NCBI GenBank assembly: GCA_951799405.1
Contig: OX637332.1
Span: 29,736,832 to 29,800,831, forward strand
From: Agapetus fuscipes
Lineage: Eukaryota > Arthropoda > Insecta > Trichoptera > Glossosomatidae
Direction of reading: 5' to 3'
Length of the DNA: 64,000 nucleotides
The position numbers were made by a program, and so were the translations under genes. Below, in pieces: positions 41,071-51,994 of this stretch. Under the pieces are notes generated by a model that searched no databases, had not been told where the DNA came from, and was given only the letters and a program-made list of their open reading frames with translations. Positions within the stretch are counted from its first letter, which is position 1, and each line of letters opens with the position of its first letter.

Positions 41071-41819
41071 TGTAGCGACCCATGAAGCATTAGAAAGCGT
41101 GAACCTACACTGTCTGTTGGCATGCTGAATTTGAAATTAATAATGTAAAAATAAAACACAAAGTTTTTGTACTTTTTGACATGGTGATTTTTTGCCATGC
41201 GTTGTTCTATCATATCGACGGTTAAAAGGCAATTGAGCATAACCGACAAAAACTAAATTGTTCAGGAGAGCGGTTTAAAGTTCGGCATTGCAGAAAAATG
41301 GCATAACTTTTTTATTTTTAATTATACCTTTAAAACAGTTCTAAAATAAATAAAAAAAAAACAAAGGCGTTTATTGGCATTTCTATTAATGTGGTTTTAG
41401 GATTTTTATATGATTTTTTTATTTCACAAGCGCCTTTAGGACAAAAAAGTCCAAAATCTTGTCGGTTACACAAAAACCATACTTTGAAAACGTAGTTGTT
41501 TGCTTGGGCATAAACAACAACAAAAATCATCGTAGAGCTATAGGAGTAAGCGCATTAGAAAGAGCGGAAAATTTCAAATAGGATAGCATTCATAACTTAT
41601 TTTTGATCAATTCGTGACCTATGCCATACTTCCTATTAACCGCAGCACATCCTTTGTGATTGGCACGAAGTAGTAAGAAGCGCATCTCGATGACATTGCA
41701 CCGAGTCAGTAACTTCGGGGTTTTGCTGTTTTCTCTAGTGGACGAACAGGTAAATCTAGAATCACTGCTGGGTCGGGTCACGACCATCGGGAAGGCCTTC
41801 CGCCACAAAAAATTATAGC
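41071..41819. other. Mostly unassigned sequence
   Basis: No motif-bearing ORF. 41600-41815 is less AT-rich, with no family match I can see. Confidence 0.35.
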
Positions 41820-42378
41820 ATAGGGAACGATTGGAAGAATTGCAAGAAATAGTAAACTTACGAAGAATATCACAATGGCATATTGGTTCCGACATTGATG
41901 TATGGACGTGAGGCGTAGACAGTTAATGAATGTGAGCTGAGTAAAGTATGTACGGTTGAAATGGCTTACCTGAGAGCAATTGTTGGAAAGACACTGAATG
42001 ATAGAGTACGTAATGATTGGGTGATGAACGAGTGTGGTACAAAAGAGAATATGAGAATGAAAGTACAGAAAAGTACGATGAAATGGTTCGGACATCTCGA
42101 AAGAATGGATGATGAACGACTAACGAAGAAAGTGTACAAAGGAAATGTCAGAGGAAAGCGCGGAAGGGGAAGGCCGAGAAAAGAATGGTTAGACCAAATA
42201 GGTGAGATTGCGAAAGAATGGAACCTGCAGAGTGAGAATAAGAGAAGAGTATGTATGAAAAAGGTGATGAATATTGAGGAAATGAAAGTGGTTTGTAAGG
42301 ACAAAAAAAAATGGAGGCGCATCTGCGGAGGTACCGGCCACCCCTAGTGGAACGGCGGCAGGATACAGTACAGTACAA
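41820..42378 (+). pseudogene. LINE D C-terminal fragment, (TACAG)n tail
   Basis: Frame 41961-42347 gives MAYLRAIVGKTLNDRV, KWFGHLERMDDERL, GKRGRGRPRKEW and CMKKVMNIEEMKVV, ending at the stop within CCCTAGTGG. It ends GGATACAGTACAGTAC. Close relative of 3151-3851, but with the frame intact to the stop. Confidence 0.85.
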
Positions 42379-42737
42379 TTGCATGAACGTTCTGTGATAC
42401 GCTTCCCCGGATGGATGTGTATAGACGGAATGGGTATGAGGTGGGTTTTCGCAATCTAACCGTCGATATGTTGTTTTGTCATGTGTCGTTTTGTCACTGA
42501 GCTGGTCTATCCTGTCACCTAGGAAAATGGCCGAGAACATTTTTTTCGCGTCTCTGAATGAGACTTAAAACTCTTGCTTTTAACGATGTACCCGCGGCTC
42601 TCCACGACATCGTTGTGGCGCACATTAGGGCATGTAAAACTGCATGCATTCGTACAAACTCACAAAAATTTAGTGAGAAAAAAAACTATTTGCAATAGTA
42701 ATAAGTTTATGTGATTGGAACAATTAAAATCGACTGG
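42379..42737. other. Unassigned sequence
   Basis: Moderate GC; TTTTGTCATGTGTCGTTTTGTCAC is a short direct repeat. Nothing else supported. Confidence 0.35.
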
Positions 42738-43012
42738 ATTCAAAAGGTGCAAACGAATGTGATGAGATGGTTTAGACACGTGGAAAGATTGAAAGATGAT
42801 AGACTGACAAAGTATATATACAAAAGAAAAAAGAGGTAAGGTACGACCGAGAAAAATATGGAGTTATCCGATTGAAGAGATTGTGAAAGAATGGCATATA
42901 CAAAGTGAGCGTAAACGAAGAAAATGCATGAAAAAGGTAATGGATATAAATAATTTGAAAGAGATATGTCAGGATTGAAAAAAATGGAGGCAGCTCTGAA
43001 GAGGCTTTGGCC
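42738..43012 (+). pseudogene. LINE D C-terminal fragment
   Basis: TNVMRWFRHVER, a gap, GKVRPRKIW, and KCMKKVMDINNLKEICQD with frameshifts; ends at GGCTTTGGCCAC. Confidence 0.75.
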
Positions 43013-43187
43013 ACAAAATATGTTTAAAGTATATTTTTCCTGAGAAGGCAAACGTCACAGGTTTATATAACTAAAGCCCTTAGGGTGCGTTTTTATATAT
43101 CAAAAAAGCACAGCGACTTTATACTGTATGAAAAGGGTGCCTTCATGTCAATCTTGTGGTTACTTTTTCTATTTGTTTGAAGTCACA

Positions 43188-43395
43188 TATCGCACGCTTT
43201 ATCATAAAAAGAAATAACTAAAAAAATAAGAATGTTGGGAAATCACGTTTGAAGTTCATACAACCAGTACAACTTGTATGAAAAAGGCGGCCGATGTTTT
43301 ATCTCGGTCATATTCGTCCAAATTGAACGGCTGTCGCATTCTACTTATTCTTCTCGCCTAGTTCTTGCGTTTTATTATAAAATCTCGATTTTCTA
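43188..43395. mobile_element. MITE H, copy 2, right end lost
   Basis: TATCGCACGCTTTATCATAAA start and the shared GGGAAATCACGTTTGAAGTTC and GTCATATTCGTCCAAATTG interior. It breaks off after AAATCTCGATTTTC, so the right inverted end is missing. Confidence 0.8.
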
Positions 43396-43437
43396 ACGTT
43401 TAAAATACCGCGCCTTAGTAACCAATAACAGATAATT

Positions 43438-43640
43438 TCACATGCTGGCCTGGGGATTTCTGGGACGGGAGGACTCTACACTATGTGAGTGTGGAGCTCA
43501 GCAAACAATGGAGCACCTGCGGTGTTGTCCCTCCTGTCCGACAAGCTGCTCCATGGATGATCTCTTTGCGGGAAACCAAAGAGCTGTAGACGTTGCTCGT
43601 TACTGGGCCAATACGGTGTGAAGCTGACACGAAGAAGAAG
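43438..43640 (+). pseudogene. Jockey-like LINE C-terminus, second copy
   Basis: Same frame as 29360-29574 (CECGAQQTMEHLRCCPSCPT) with only a few base differences. (GAA)n tail. Flanked by ACAGATAATT (43428-43437) and ACAGACAATT (43641-43650), one mismatch. Confidence 0.8.
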
Positions 43641-43734
43641 ACAGACAATTAGTTAGTCTTAGCTTTTGCGACTCGGCAGAGTGACGTGAATTTGTTTCTC
43701 TCTAAAACATCTTCAATTCAATAGTATATAATTT

Positions 43735-43800
43735 CTTGCCGCATTGCCCCCCAAGGGGTCACATTTCACAAAAACTATTTTCATAAGTAAGAATGACATC
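43735..43800 (-). mobile_element. SINE B fragment
   Basis: TTTCTTGCCGCATTGCCCC and GGGGTCACATTTC only. Confidence 0.5.
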
Positions 43801-44070
43801 TATAATCTATAATCTAAGTTGCAAAGATATATTTACATTTAAAATTTTGAACGTAGATATTTAGTGCATGCCCACAAACAGACACGTGTAAGTTTTCGCT
43901 TATAAATGCTGGATGTACACTTACAAATTAAAACCCAAACCTCAATTAATGAACGTCATCCCTGCAATTTTTAACGACCTTCTTTGAAACAGGGGTGACA
44001 TTGGTAAAGTGAAACATTTTTTACTGTATGCGTGATCACCCTCATGCCATCTTATAAGTCAAGGAATACA
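43801..44070 (-). mobile_element. Repeat A
   Basis: Full length, CTATAATCTATAATCTAAG to TATAAGTCAAGGAA; diverged in the middle. Confidence 0.8.
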
Positions 44071-44711
44071 AATAATAAATAACTTTGAGGGATGAAAAAT
44101 AAATCTTTACACGCAAAAAAAATAATAGGTACATGTATTAAAAACATATAATTATGAATGAATGTGCCGCCAACATTACAACCCGCACCACACACAAGAG
44201 CTTTGCCTCTTTTTGGTGAAGTACATACAGCTTGTAAAACTATTGACTTATTATGTAATAGAAATAAGTTTAAAAAAAAAAATTAAAATGTGTTAAATCA
44301 ATAAATATGTGTTATATTAAAAAAACAAAAACATTACACATAAGGCATCCTTACGCAAAATATCCACTTCAAAGTCAAATGAGAACTACATGCCTAAGGC
44401 AAATTGGACTTCTCTTTTAAGGTTCATTCATACGAATATATTTTTCGTTGATTCCATATCCTCGGTGTCAGAAACTATACACCTTAAGCCCTAAGTCACG
44501 GTCCATTGAATCCTGAAAACCCCTCCATTCCCACAGATGCCTGTCTGGCAAACGGCATCATTATTTTCCTCGAAGAATGTCACAGGTTCAATGTCACCCT
44601 TCTGTCAGATAAAAGAAAAAATCTAGAATACATACTATATACTGCTACAAATATGCAGGATATCGTGTAGTTGTGTTTGGTTAGTCTGTTTTAGTGCTAT
44701 TATAAGTAAAA
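44071..44711. other. Unassigned sequence
   Basis: No ORF or repeat supported. Confidence 0.4.
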
Positions 44712-45027
44712 AAAAACCGCAACTAAGCTGCGCATATAGTGTAACTTCTTGCCGCGTTATCCCCGAAGTGGTCGCATGTGGCGAGTTGAACCTATTTATT
44801 TGTACAGGTAAGGGGGCCGGCCTTACACCCACCACTTTTCCAGTTTTCCCAGCTCCCGAGAGGGCTGGTACTCATTTCTTGTGAAGGCTGAGTAAACCTT
44901 GCCGGTATTATATTTTTGAGTTTGAAATAAGCACCGAAACGGGAAATCATTTCTGACACCCTCCGGTGGGATTCGAACCCGAGCTCACGGCATGGAATGC
45001 AAGCACTCTACCAACTGAGCTAAAAGG
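44712..45027 (-). mobile_element. SINE B, full length
   Basis: The cleanest copy. Minus strand from TTTTAGCTCAGTTGGTAGAG and GGGTTCGAATCCCACCGG through the body to TAGCTTAGTTGCGGTTTTT. Confidence 0.9.
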
Positions 45028-45057
45028 CTCTTTGTGGTTCACTTACCATGATAAGTT

Positions 45058-45275
45058 ATAATCAATAATCCAAGATTCAAAGATATGTTAACATTTAAGA
45101 CTCATATTAAATACATGTCCACAGACAGGCACTTGCAGGTTGGCGCCTACACATTCTGATTCATTCATACAAATAAACATAGCCTCACACGAACATAAAA
45201 CTCCAGCCGCTTTTCTCCGAAACCGGAGTGGCATTGGAAAAAGTGAACCGGTTTTAACAGCATAAGGGGTCAGAA
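45058..45275 (-). mobile_element. Repeat A, old
   Basis: ATCAATAATCCAAGATTCAAAG to GGGGTCAG with many changes. Confidence 0.6.
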
Positions 45276-45870
45276 CACAAAAATATCATGTGTGTTTTAT
45301 CTATCTTGCACGTCATTTGAACAGGGTTTTAAACAGGTACCCCACAGTATTAAGACGAAAAAAGGCTTTTTTTTACAAACTATTTTGAAATTTGCCGTTT
45401 TTATATCTTCCGGAAATCAAAACGTAATTTCTGAGGTCGAAAAATCAGAGGAATTAACCTTTAACCTGCCAACCGGTTCGTATTATACAGTTGCAAAATA
45501 CTCGTCCGCAATTTCGCATTTCAATTCGAGCATTATTTTGATAATTAATTTTCGCGAATGAATAGACGTCAATTGATTATTAATCGGAAATAAATCTATT
45601 CCATTCATTAAACTTAATGAAACGATGCTAATTGAGGTCAAATTGGATAATCCACTTAGTTATTTTATGTGAGGTGGACCACATATTCAATTAAAAATAT
45701 GGCAATTTTACGTAACTTTTGCAACTATTTATTAGATTTAAAAAGCAAATTTATTTATTTTCATATGTTCAACTATGTTACCTAATATTTATGTAAAGAA
45801 TTAATGATGAAAAGAAACAGTTTTAGATTTCAGGAAATTAATATTACCTTGCAAAGGATTTTATTATTAT
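45276..45870. other. Unassigned sequence
   Basis: An 89-codon plus ORF (45292-45561) has no recognisable domain. I do not call it a gene. Confidence 0.4.
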
Positions 45871-46183
45871 TGTAACGAACGTAGGAGTTCATGGGGACGT
45901 AAACCTGAACACGTAGCCTGCTGGTGTGTGTGAAAAATTGCTCTGGTATAATTAATTTTGTAACCATCTTCGAGAACATGCAGTATCGTCTCTTTCGTAC
46001 CTATAAATACGAGCAAAGATTCTGTCAAAGACAAAGACGCTTAGATCATTGTAACGCGAATACCACTGTTAGCAGAGCGTGAAGAGTGTCCAGTATATTA
46101 TAAACGATTTTGTTAAAAATAAATCTTGGGAAATTCATTTAAATTGTAATTTAATTCAAAGAAACTGAAGTAAAATTATAACA
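45871..46183 (+). mobile_element. Putative solo LTR
   Basis: 313 bp, starts TGTAACGAACG and ends ATAACA. CTATAAATAC at 46001-46010 is TATA-like, and AATAAA at 46119-46124 is a polyadenylation signal about 110 bp on, in the order expected of an LTR. No clear duplication flanks it and no second copy lies in the window. Confidence 0.4.
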
Positions 46184-46192
46184 TTGTTATTC

Positions 46193-46257
46193 AAAGATCC
46201 ATCCAGCCTTACAGCGTCTTGCTTGAGAATCGGCGCTTTTTAGAAAAGACCAAGCTT
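46193..46257 (+). mobile_element. SINE C body fragment
   Basis: GATCCATCCAGCCTTACAGC to AGACCAAGCTTATAACAA. Confidence 0.7.
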
Positions 46258-46264
46258 ATAACAA

Positions 46265-46290
46265 ATCCGGTCGATAGCTCAGTTAGTAAT
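46265..46290 (+). mobile_element. SINE B head fragment
   Basis: CCGGTCGATAGCTCAGTTAG only. SINE C followed by SINE B repeats the order at 28573-29061. Confidence 0.6.
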
Positions 46291-46398
46291 GTTACAAAGT
46301 TAAAAGCATTTGGATTTTTACCGGCGCGTTTTTGGTTTTTGGTTTAAACAAGCCATGTTATTATTTGTATAATTCTAAAATGAAATGTGTTGTGCATG

Positions 46399-46665
46399 CT
46401 CCTTGACTTATAGGTTGGTATGCGGCTGACCTCCCATGCTTTAGAAAATGGTTCAATTTGCCAATGTCACCCCTGTTTCAGAGAAGGCCGGCAAGAGTTG
46501 CAGGGTGTATGTTCATTTTGAGATTCGTTTTTTTTATTGTAAGTCCACATGGCACATGTCTAAGCGCGAAATTATACGTATCTGTTTGTGAGAATTAATG
46601 TAATGTGAATCCTCAATGTTACATAAGTATCATTGCAACTTAGATTAGATTACATTAGATTTAAT
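46399..46665 (+). mobile_element. Repeat A
   Basis: CTCCTTGACTTATAGG to TTAGATTAGATTACATTAGATT. Confidence 0.85.
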
Positions 46666-47204
46666 TGTACATTGAAGCTTTCACGGTCAGTTTTTGTTAA
46701 CACAACAATCACTTTATTCGGGCTATGTAGCTGTGGTCTGGTTGATTCTATCCGTTGTTTCTAGTTTAGAAGATCCTGTAAGAAGATCACTAGCCAACCG
46801 CTGATAGATAAGATTTGTTTAGGATTTTTTTTCCAAAATTTATCTCCTCTCTGTGACTTATAAATTCCACATCGTTTGCTATAATAATTCAAAACGCTTG
46901 ATCTCTCTGAAATCCATTAGACAACTTGCTACACCGTTTCTCACAGCTGCATCACCTGAAGACTCACACTCGCCGGCTTTTCTTTGCGGGAACACTTCGC
47001 GCCGCCGCTCTGTGAACAGGCTAAAAGCAAATTTTCCCGCGTAATTTGCTTACTGTCGTCGTGGGGCGACAGGGCGTGCGGAGAGGTGTCACACTTTTGC
47101 GTTTCTTTTCTCATTTCCCATCTAATGCACCCGAGTGTGAAGCGAATGCATTTCAAAATCTACTGCCATGAGACCTTTTCAAATGTTCTCTCCATACCCA
47201 AAAG
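46666..47204. other. Unassigned sequence with a GC-richer block
   Basis: 46930-47120 is GC-richer (CGCGCCGCCGC, GTCGTCGTGGGGCGAC) and open in several frames, but no conserved motif is visible. Confidence 0.35.
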
Positions 47205-47690
47205 ATTTTTTTCTTCTTGCTCTTCTTCGTCTTTTTTTCTCCTTCTTCTTTTTTATCTTCTTCTTCCTCTTCCTCTTCTTCATCATAATCTTCTTCTTCT
47301 TCTTCATCATCTTTCTCTTCTTTATTTTCTTCCTCTTCTTCTTCTACTTCCTCTTCTTTATATTCATTTACTTCATCTTCATCTTCTTCTTCTTCTACTT
47401 CGTCTTCTTCATATTCTTCTTCTACGTTTCTTCTTCTTTTACTTCCTCTTCTTCATATTCATCTTGTCCTTTGTCTTCATAATAATAACAATAGTTTGAC
47501 AATATTTTTAGTGCCGTTGTGTATATGTTCATCTTCCTGTTCTTCATCCTCATCTTCCTCTTGTTCATCTTCCTCTTTTTCATCTTCCTCTGGTTCATGT
47601 TCCTCTTCTTCATCTTCCTCTTCTTCATGTTCGTCTTCATCATCTTCTTTTTCATCTTGTAATTCTTCTTCTTTTTTTACTTTTTCCCAT
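47205..47690. repeat. Long polypyrimidine (CTT)n tract
   Basis: Two CTT/TTC-rich blocks (47205-47480 and 47525-47690) separated by a normal segment. They open long Glu/Lys or Ser/Phe frames in several readings, which are artefacts of the simple repeat. Confidence 0.9.
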
Positions 47691-47756
47691 TTAATGAAGA
47701 GTGGCGACCATAATAGCAATTTTCACCTGACGACACCGTTTTTTGGAATTGTAGCT

Positions 47757-47845
47757 TTGTAGCACACATGCTGCATGTACAAACGCCAACTTTCACGTGC
47801 CCACCTGTGGATGTTCATTAAATATGAATCTTTAATTTGATTATT
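47757..47845 (+). mobile_element. Repeat A right-end fragment
   Basis: AGCACACATGCTGCATGTAC to AAATATGAATCTTTAAT. Confidence 0.65.
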
Positions 47846-47969
47846 TTGTACATATAAGACACATAATTTTGAAACAGATAATTTTACAAATAAATTTTGA
47901 AACAGAAAATTATACAATTGAATAGCAAGGGAATGTATAACTTACAAAGGAAATTGTTATCGAGTTATC

Positions 47970-48290
47970 TAGAACTGTTACTGTAACTCTGTCGCCATTC
48001 CACTAGGGGTGGCCAGAGCCTCTGCAGAGCTGCCTCCATTTTTTCTTATCCTAACATACATCTTTCAACTCATTCATATCCATTACCTTTTTCATGCATT
48101 TTCTTCTTTTACGTTCACTTTGTATATCCCATTCTTTCACAATATCGTCAATCTGATCACTCCATACTTTTCTCGGTCGTCCCTTCCCTCTTTTTCGTTT
48201 CACACTTTCTTTATATCTATATACTTTGTCAGTCTATCATCATTCATTCTTTCCACGTACCATCTCATCATATTCTTTTGTAAAAAGAAA
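47970..48290 (-). pseudogene. LINE D C-terminal fragment, (TTACAG)n tail
   Basis: Minus strand RPRKVWSDQ and KMHEKGNGYE-type frames, CCACCCCTAGTGGAATGG, tail at 47970-47990. Same subfamily as 33807 and 39388. Confidence 0.8.
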
Positions 48291-48637
48291 AGAACAAGCC
48301 TTTAATTTTCAGAAGTTCTACTGCAACCATAAGTTCTTATAAATCGATGATAAGTTATACAGATCTTTTTTATATCGGCTTCAATGAAGTTTTATCTATG
48401 CTGAATGAATTTATGAAATTTCCTGTTTCATACAAGACTCATGTTTATGAATACTTGATGTGAGTTTTACAAACTTTCCGTGTCTGCCTTGTACAAAATA
48501 CATAAATACTTCAAAGCAACGCAATCACTACTTAAGTTTTGCTTTTGGAAAAAACAAGATAAAATATTTCCAGAATCACACTTTTAAATAATATATTTAT
48601 TCCACAACTGCATTTTTAAATATTTATATAGATAGGT
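48291..48637. other. Spacer, nothing recognised
   Basis: No supported feature. Confidence 0.4.
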
Positions 48638-48890
48638 CTTCAATCTAAATCTAAATCTAAGTTGCAAAGATATATATCATTTGAGATTCATATTAAATGC
48701 CACAAGCAGACACGCATAATTTAACGCTCACACATGCAGCATGTGGACCTACAATATAAAAACCCAATCTCAAAAGAACATAAGCCCTGCAACTCTTGCC
48801 GAACTTCTCTGAAACATGGGTGACATTAGCAAAGTGAACCATTTTTTCCAGTATGGGAGGTCAACCTCATACCAACCTATCAGGGAAGGA
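48638..48890 (-). mobile_element. Repeat A
   Basis: AATCTAAATCTAAATCTAAG to CCAACCTATCAGGGAAGG. Confidence 0.85.
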
Positions 48891-48950
48891 ATAATATGAT
48901 AATAATAATGTCATAAGATGAAAATAGTTTAGACATATTTCTGCTATCAT

Positions 48951-49013
48951 TTTTTTTTTTAAATAGATTTGTGGAAAGGAATGCAATCCACCAAATTATT
49001 TTGCCAGAACACA
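48951..49013 (-). mobile_element. SINE E 3' fragment
   Basis: Poly-T then TTTGTGGAAAGGAATGCAATCC, joined directly to repeat A. Confidence 0.65.
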
Positions 49014-49112
49014 TTCAGCATTTGTAAGCGCGAACTACACGAGCTGGTTTGTGGGCATACATCTGAGAGCTTTAAATGAATATATCCTTGCAACTTAGAT
49101 TATAGATTATTA
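49014..49112 (+). mobile_element. Repeat A right half
   Basis: CACATTCAGCATTTGTAAGCG to TTAGATTATAGATTATT. Confidence 0.8.
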
Positions 49113-49159
49113 TTTACATGGAAATTCTTAGGCTAATAGAAGTGTCCAAAGACACACAC

Positions 49160-49446
49160 GATGATGGATGATTTCTTTCCTGTGGCGCCATTTAATGGTC
49201 CAGGACCATCTCAAGGGCGTCATGGCTTCTGGAAAAAAACAGTTTCTTCAATCCCTTTCTGAAGGTGGTGGTAGGCTGGTTCGTGCGAACACCGACGGGC
49301 AAATTGTTCCAGGCAACCGGCCCGGCCACCGCAAAGCTCCTGTCTGCAAAATTTGATGTGTTCGCACTTTTGGGCACTATGACCTTGTTGGCAGCAGTGA
49401 GGGCAGAGCGTAGTGGTCGTGTTGAAGGCTTATAGAGTAGAGACAT
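49160..49446 (-). pseudogene. CR1-like LINE N C-terminus
   Basis: Minus strand 49446-49192, 84 residues. It has STRPLRSALTAANKVIVPKS, then FADRSFAVAGPVAWNNLPVG and FRKGLKKLFF, the classic CR1/L2 C-terminal pattern. The 3' side ends with CATCGTGTGTG. A different subfamily from 34818-35045. Confidence 0.8.
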
Positions 49447-49674
49447 CTAATCTTATCTAATCTAAGCTGCAAAAATATTAAATGCATTCCCACAAGCAGA
49501 TATGTATAATTTCGCGCTAGCACATGCCGCATGTGGACCTACAATATAAAAACCCAATCTCAAATGAACATAAGCCTTGCAATTCTTGCCATCCTTCCCT
49601 GAAACAGGGGTGACATTGGCAAAGTGAACCATTTTTTTACAGTATGGGTGGTCAGCCGCATAACAACCTATAAG

Positions 49675-50722
49675 TAGGGACTGGAAAATTTCGCGATCGC
49701 GATAAAACGAATTTATTCGCGAATTTTGATGTTTTTACGCGAATAACGCGAAATTTGAGGTTTTACGCAAATATCGCGAATTTTCGTACTTTTGGTAGAA
49801 ATTGTGCGAAAAAGTTGTTATGTGTCGCTTCTGCAACGCAACTATTTTGTGGGAAAGAAAAGATTCCTGTGAAAACCCTTTGCAAGGTGCAAAGCACAGA
49901 AAAAATGGTCGGTGTTATAGCCGAGGGGGCCAAGTGGGCTGATCTTTCAACGTTGAAACACGCTAGAACGCTAGACGCGGGGTTCGATCCCCGCCTGGGT
50001 CATTTGACCATAAATTTGATCCTGGTTCAACAAATGTAATTGGGTAATTATAAATGAATAATTAATTAAAATGAACAATACTCGTAATGAATTTTTCATT
50101 AATGATATTAATACCTGTTTCTGGCCAGGCAGAGTAGGTTGGTGAATTGCATTCCTATTCACAAATCTATTTTATTTAAAAAATAAATGATAAGCAGAAC
50201 TGTCCTGGACATCCAAACAGACTTGAATCGTGACATCAATGAAATAGGAAATACATCAAGGAGTGAAGCTGCTGCTGGATTAGCCAAGAGCACAACTTGA
50301 GGCTTTCATAAAAGCCAAAATCCCTCGAAAAAATTAGATAAGCCTCATCTAGAGAGACTAAATTTAATATTTTAAAAGGATATTGCAGGGTATTCGGAGT
50401 GTCATTCAAATATTAATACTTTTTTCATTTAATGGTTTTTTGTAAGTTGTAACTCGTATTGATTCAGATGTGGTTTATTCATTGTTTTTTAATGTACATA
50501 TTGTTGTTTATATGATAAATTGTAAATATTAGTAAAATCTAGAGTTTTGCAATTACATAAACCTTTATTTCGATCAAATCAACCCTAAAAATTACACCGA
50601 ATCTCTCCGTTTATCATAAAAAATAACGCGAATTTCCCTGTTTTTGATCAAAAATAACGCGAATTTCCCAAAAAAATAACGCGAATTTCGCAAAAAATAA
50701 CACCACTTTTTTCCAGTCCCTA
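49675..50722. mobile_element. hAT-like non-autonomous transposon, 1,048 bp
   Basis: Terminal TAGGGACTGGAAAA and its inverse TTTTCCAGTCCCTA, with the 8 bp duplication CCTATAAG at 49667-49674 and 50723-50730. An 8 bp duplication and TAGGG-type ends fit the hAT superfamily. CGCGAA words crowd both subterminal regions (about 49690-49785 and 50630-50695). No transposase frame is visible; a SINE E copy sits inside. Confidence 0.85.
49907..50185 (+). mobile_element. SINE E nested in the hAT element
   Basis: Head GGTCGGTGTTATAGCCGAGG and GGGTTCGATCCCCGCCTGGG, then GTTTCTGGCCAGGCAGAG and AAATCTATTTTATTTAAA. Most complete E copy. Confidence 0.85.
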
Positions 50723-50741
50723 CCTATAAGTCAAGGAACAT

Positions 50742-50945
50742 GGTTTGCGGGCCCAATGGAGTGGAACAGACTACCACCTAATGTGAGGAAGGCAGAAACT
50801 GTTGGTGTCTTTAAAGGAGCACTAAAGACGCATCTTTACAAAAAATCTTATCCGTGATTTGAGAGGGCCCTTGAGGTGTGACACACACAAAAACGGCGCT
50901 CTTCAATTATGTGTACCTTATAAATAAATTATCCTTGTATATATA
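50742..50945 (+). pseudogene. CR1-like LINE N end carrying the SINE C type 1 tail
   Basis: Frame FAGPMEWNRLPPNVRKAETV then FKGALKTHLY and a TGA near 50857, a CR1/L2-type C-terminus. Downstream, GAGGGCCCTTGAGGTGTGAC, CACACAAAAACGGCGCTC and AAATAAATTATCC match SINE C tail type 1. ACATG on both sides (about 50738 and 50945) may be a short duplication. Confidence 0.75.
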
Positions 50946-51039
50946 CATGACAATTTTTTTTTTTTTTTTAAATCAATAAATAACAATATATACATGGACA
51001 TAAAAAAAAATCATAAAACCAATTTCACTTTAACAAACC

Positions 51040-51486
51040 CTAGCCGCCAACATCACAGATCAACCGCCATTTCTTTCTATCCTTACATACTTCTTTCATA
51101 TCTTCCAGAGTCATAACCTTCTTCATACAAGCTCTTTTTTTATTATGACTCTGGATATTCCATTCATTCGCAATTTCGGATATTTGGTCCATCCATACCT
51201 TTCTCGGTCTTCCTCTACCACGACATCCATCTATTCTACCAACATATACTTTCTTCGTCAGTCTTTCCTCATTCATTCTCTCCATATGCCCAAACCATCT
51301 TAACAAACTTCTTTTAATCTTCACTTTCACACTTTCTCTTGCACCACATTCTTCTCTTACAAAATCATTCCTCACCCTGTCACTCCGTTTTTTCCCAATC
51401 ATACTTCTTAGAAAGGTCATTTCAACTGTATGGATTTTACTTATTTCACTTTCATTCACCGTCCAGGCCTCGCTTCCATACATCAA
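51040..51486 (-). pseudogene. LINE D polymerase C-terminal fragment
   Basis: 148 residues open to the stop: MMYGSEAWTVNESEISK, LRSMIGKKRSDRVRND, RWFGHMERMNEERL, GCRGRGRPRKVW, KWRLICDVGG. Close to the 52550-53998 ORF, so from the same subfamily. Confidence 0.85.
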
Positions 51487-51490
51487 GGTG

Positions 51491-51900
51491 GGTAAAAGTA
51501 TGCCACTGCGTACCGCCCACGTACCGACACTTCAACGGATATACTGATCACCCTCAACAGAATGGCAGCATGATACAATAAGAGCAAGAAGACGGGCCAC
51601 CACAAGGGGTGGCAGGGTACAACTAGTTGCAAAATAAAATGTATTGCACTAGTTGGCGCAATGTTGCGAACTGGGTCTCCTTGCGGCCATTTCGAGCACA
51701 AAGCCCTCGCGACAAATAACACTCGGAAACCTGAAATTTACAGTGCTCCGTGCCGAGAACAAGAAACCAACAAGTGTCATGAGAGCTTTACGCTCCAACT
51801 TCACACCTGGGAGATGTGGGTGTTTACTTGAATCACTATTTACAAGAGATTCCGTATACGTCACGAATCTTAGGCACTATAATGTAGCTCTTTAATTTTA
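51491..51900. other. Unassigned sequence
   Basis: Overlapping 70-80 codon frames on both strands without motifs. Confidence 0.35.
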
Positions 51901-51901
51901 C

Positions 51902-51994
51902 CGCCTTTCCCTGAAACAAGGTTGATACTAGCAAATTGAAACAATTTTAACAGTATGGGATTTTAGCCTCAAACTTATTTTTAAGTCAAGGACA
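51902..51994 (-). mobile_element. Repeat A, 5' part, host of the hAT insertion
   Basis: CCTTTCCCTGAAACAAGG to TTTTTAAGTCAAGGACA. Confidence 0.65.

Larger units (their letters stand above)
49448..51490 (-). mobile_element. LINE D 3' copy with two nested insertions
   Basis: Minus strand: coding (51486-51040), UTR (about 51035-50946), A start (50741-50723), A remainder (49674-49448). Interrupted by a hAT-type element (49675-50722) and a CR1-like end (about 50742-50945). Confidence 0.85.

Noticed and set aside
10868..45027. tRNA-like TAGCTCAGTTGG...GGTTCGAATCC segments as tRNA genes
   Set aside because: No complementary acceptor stem or clean anticodon arm closes them, and all continue into SINE bodies.
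47422..47762. Glu/Lys-rich and Ser-rich ORFs over 47.4-47.8 kb
   Set aside because: Artefacts of the CTT simple repeat, open on both strands.
51339..51581. HPQQNG near the end of a plus-strand ORF, recalling retroviral integrase
   Set aside because: Only six residues fit; the ORF is antisense to LINE D and has no other integrase motif.
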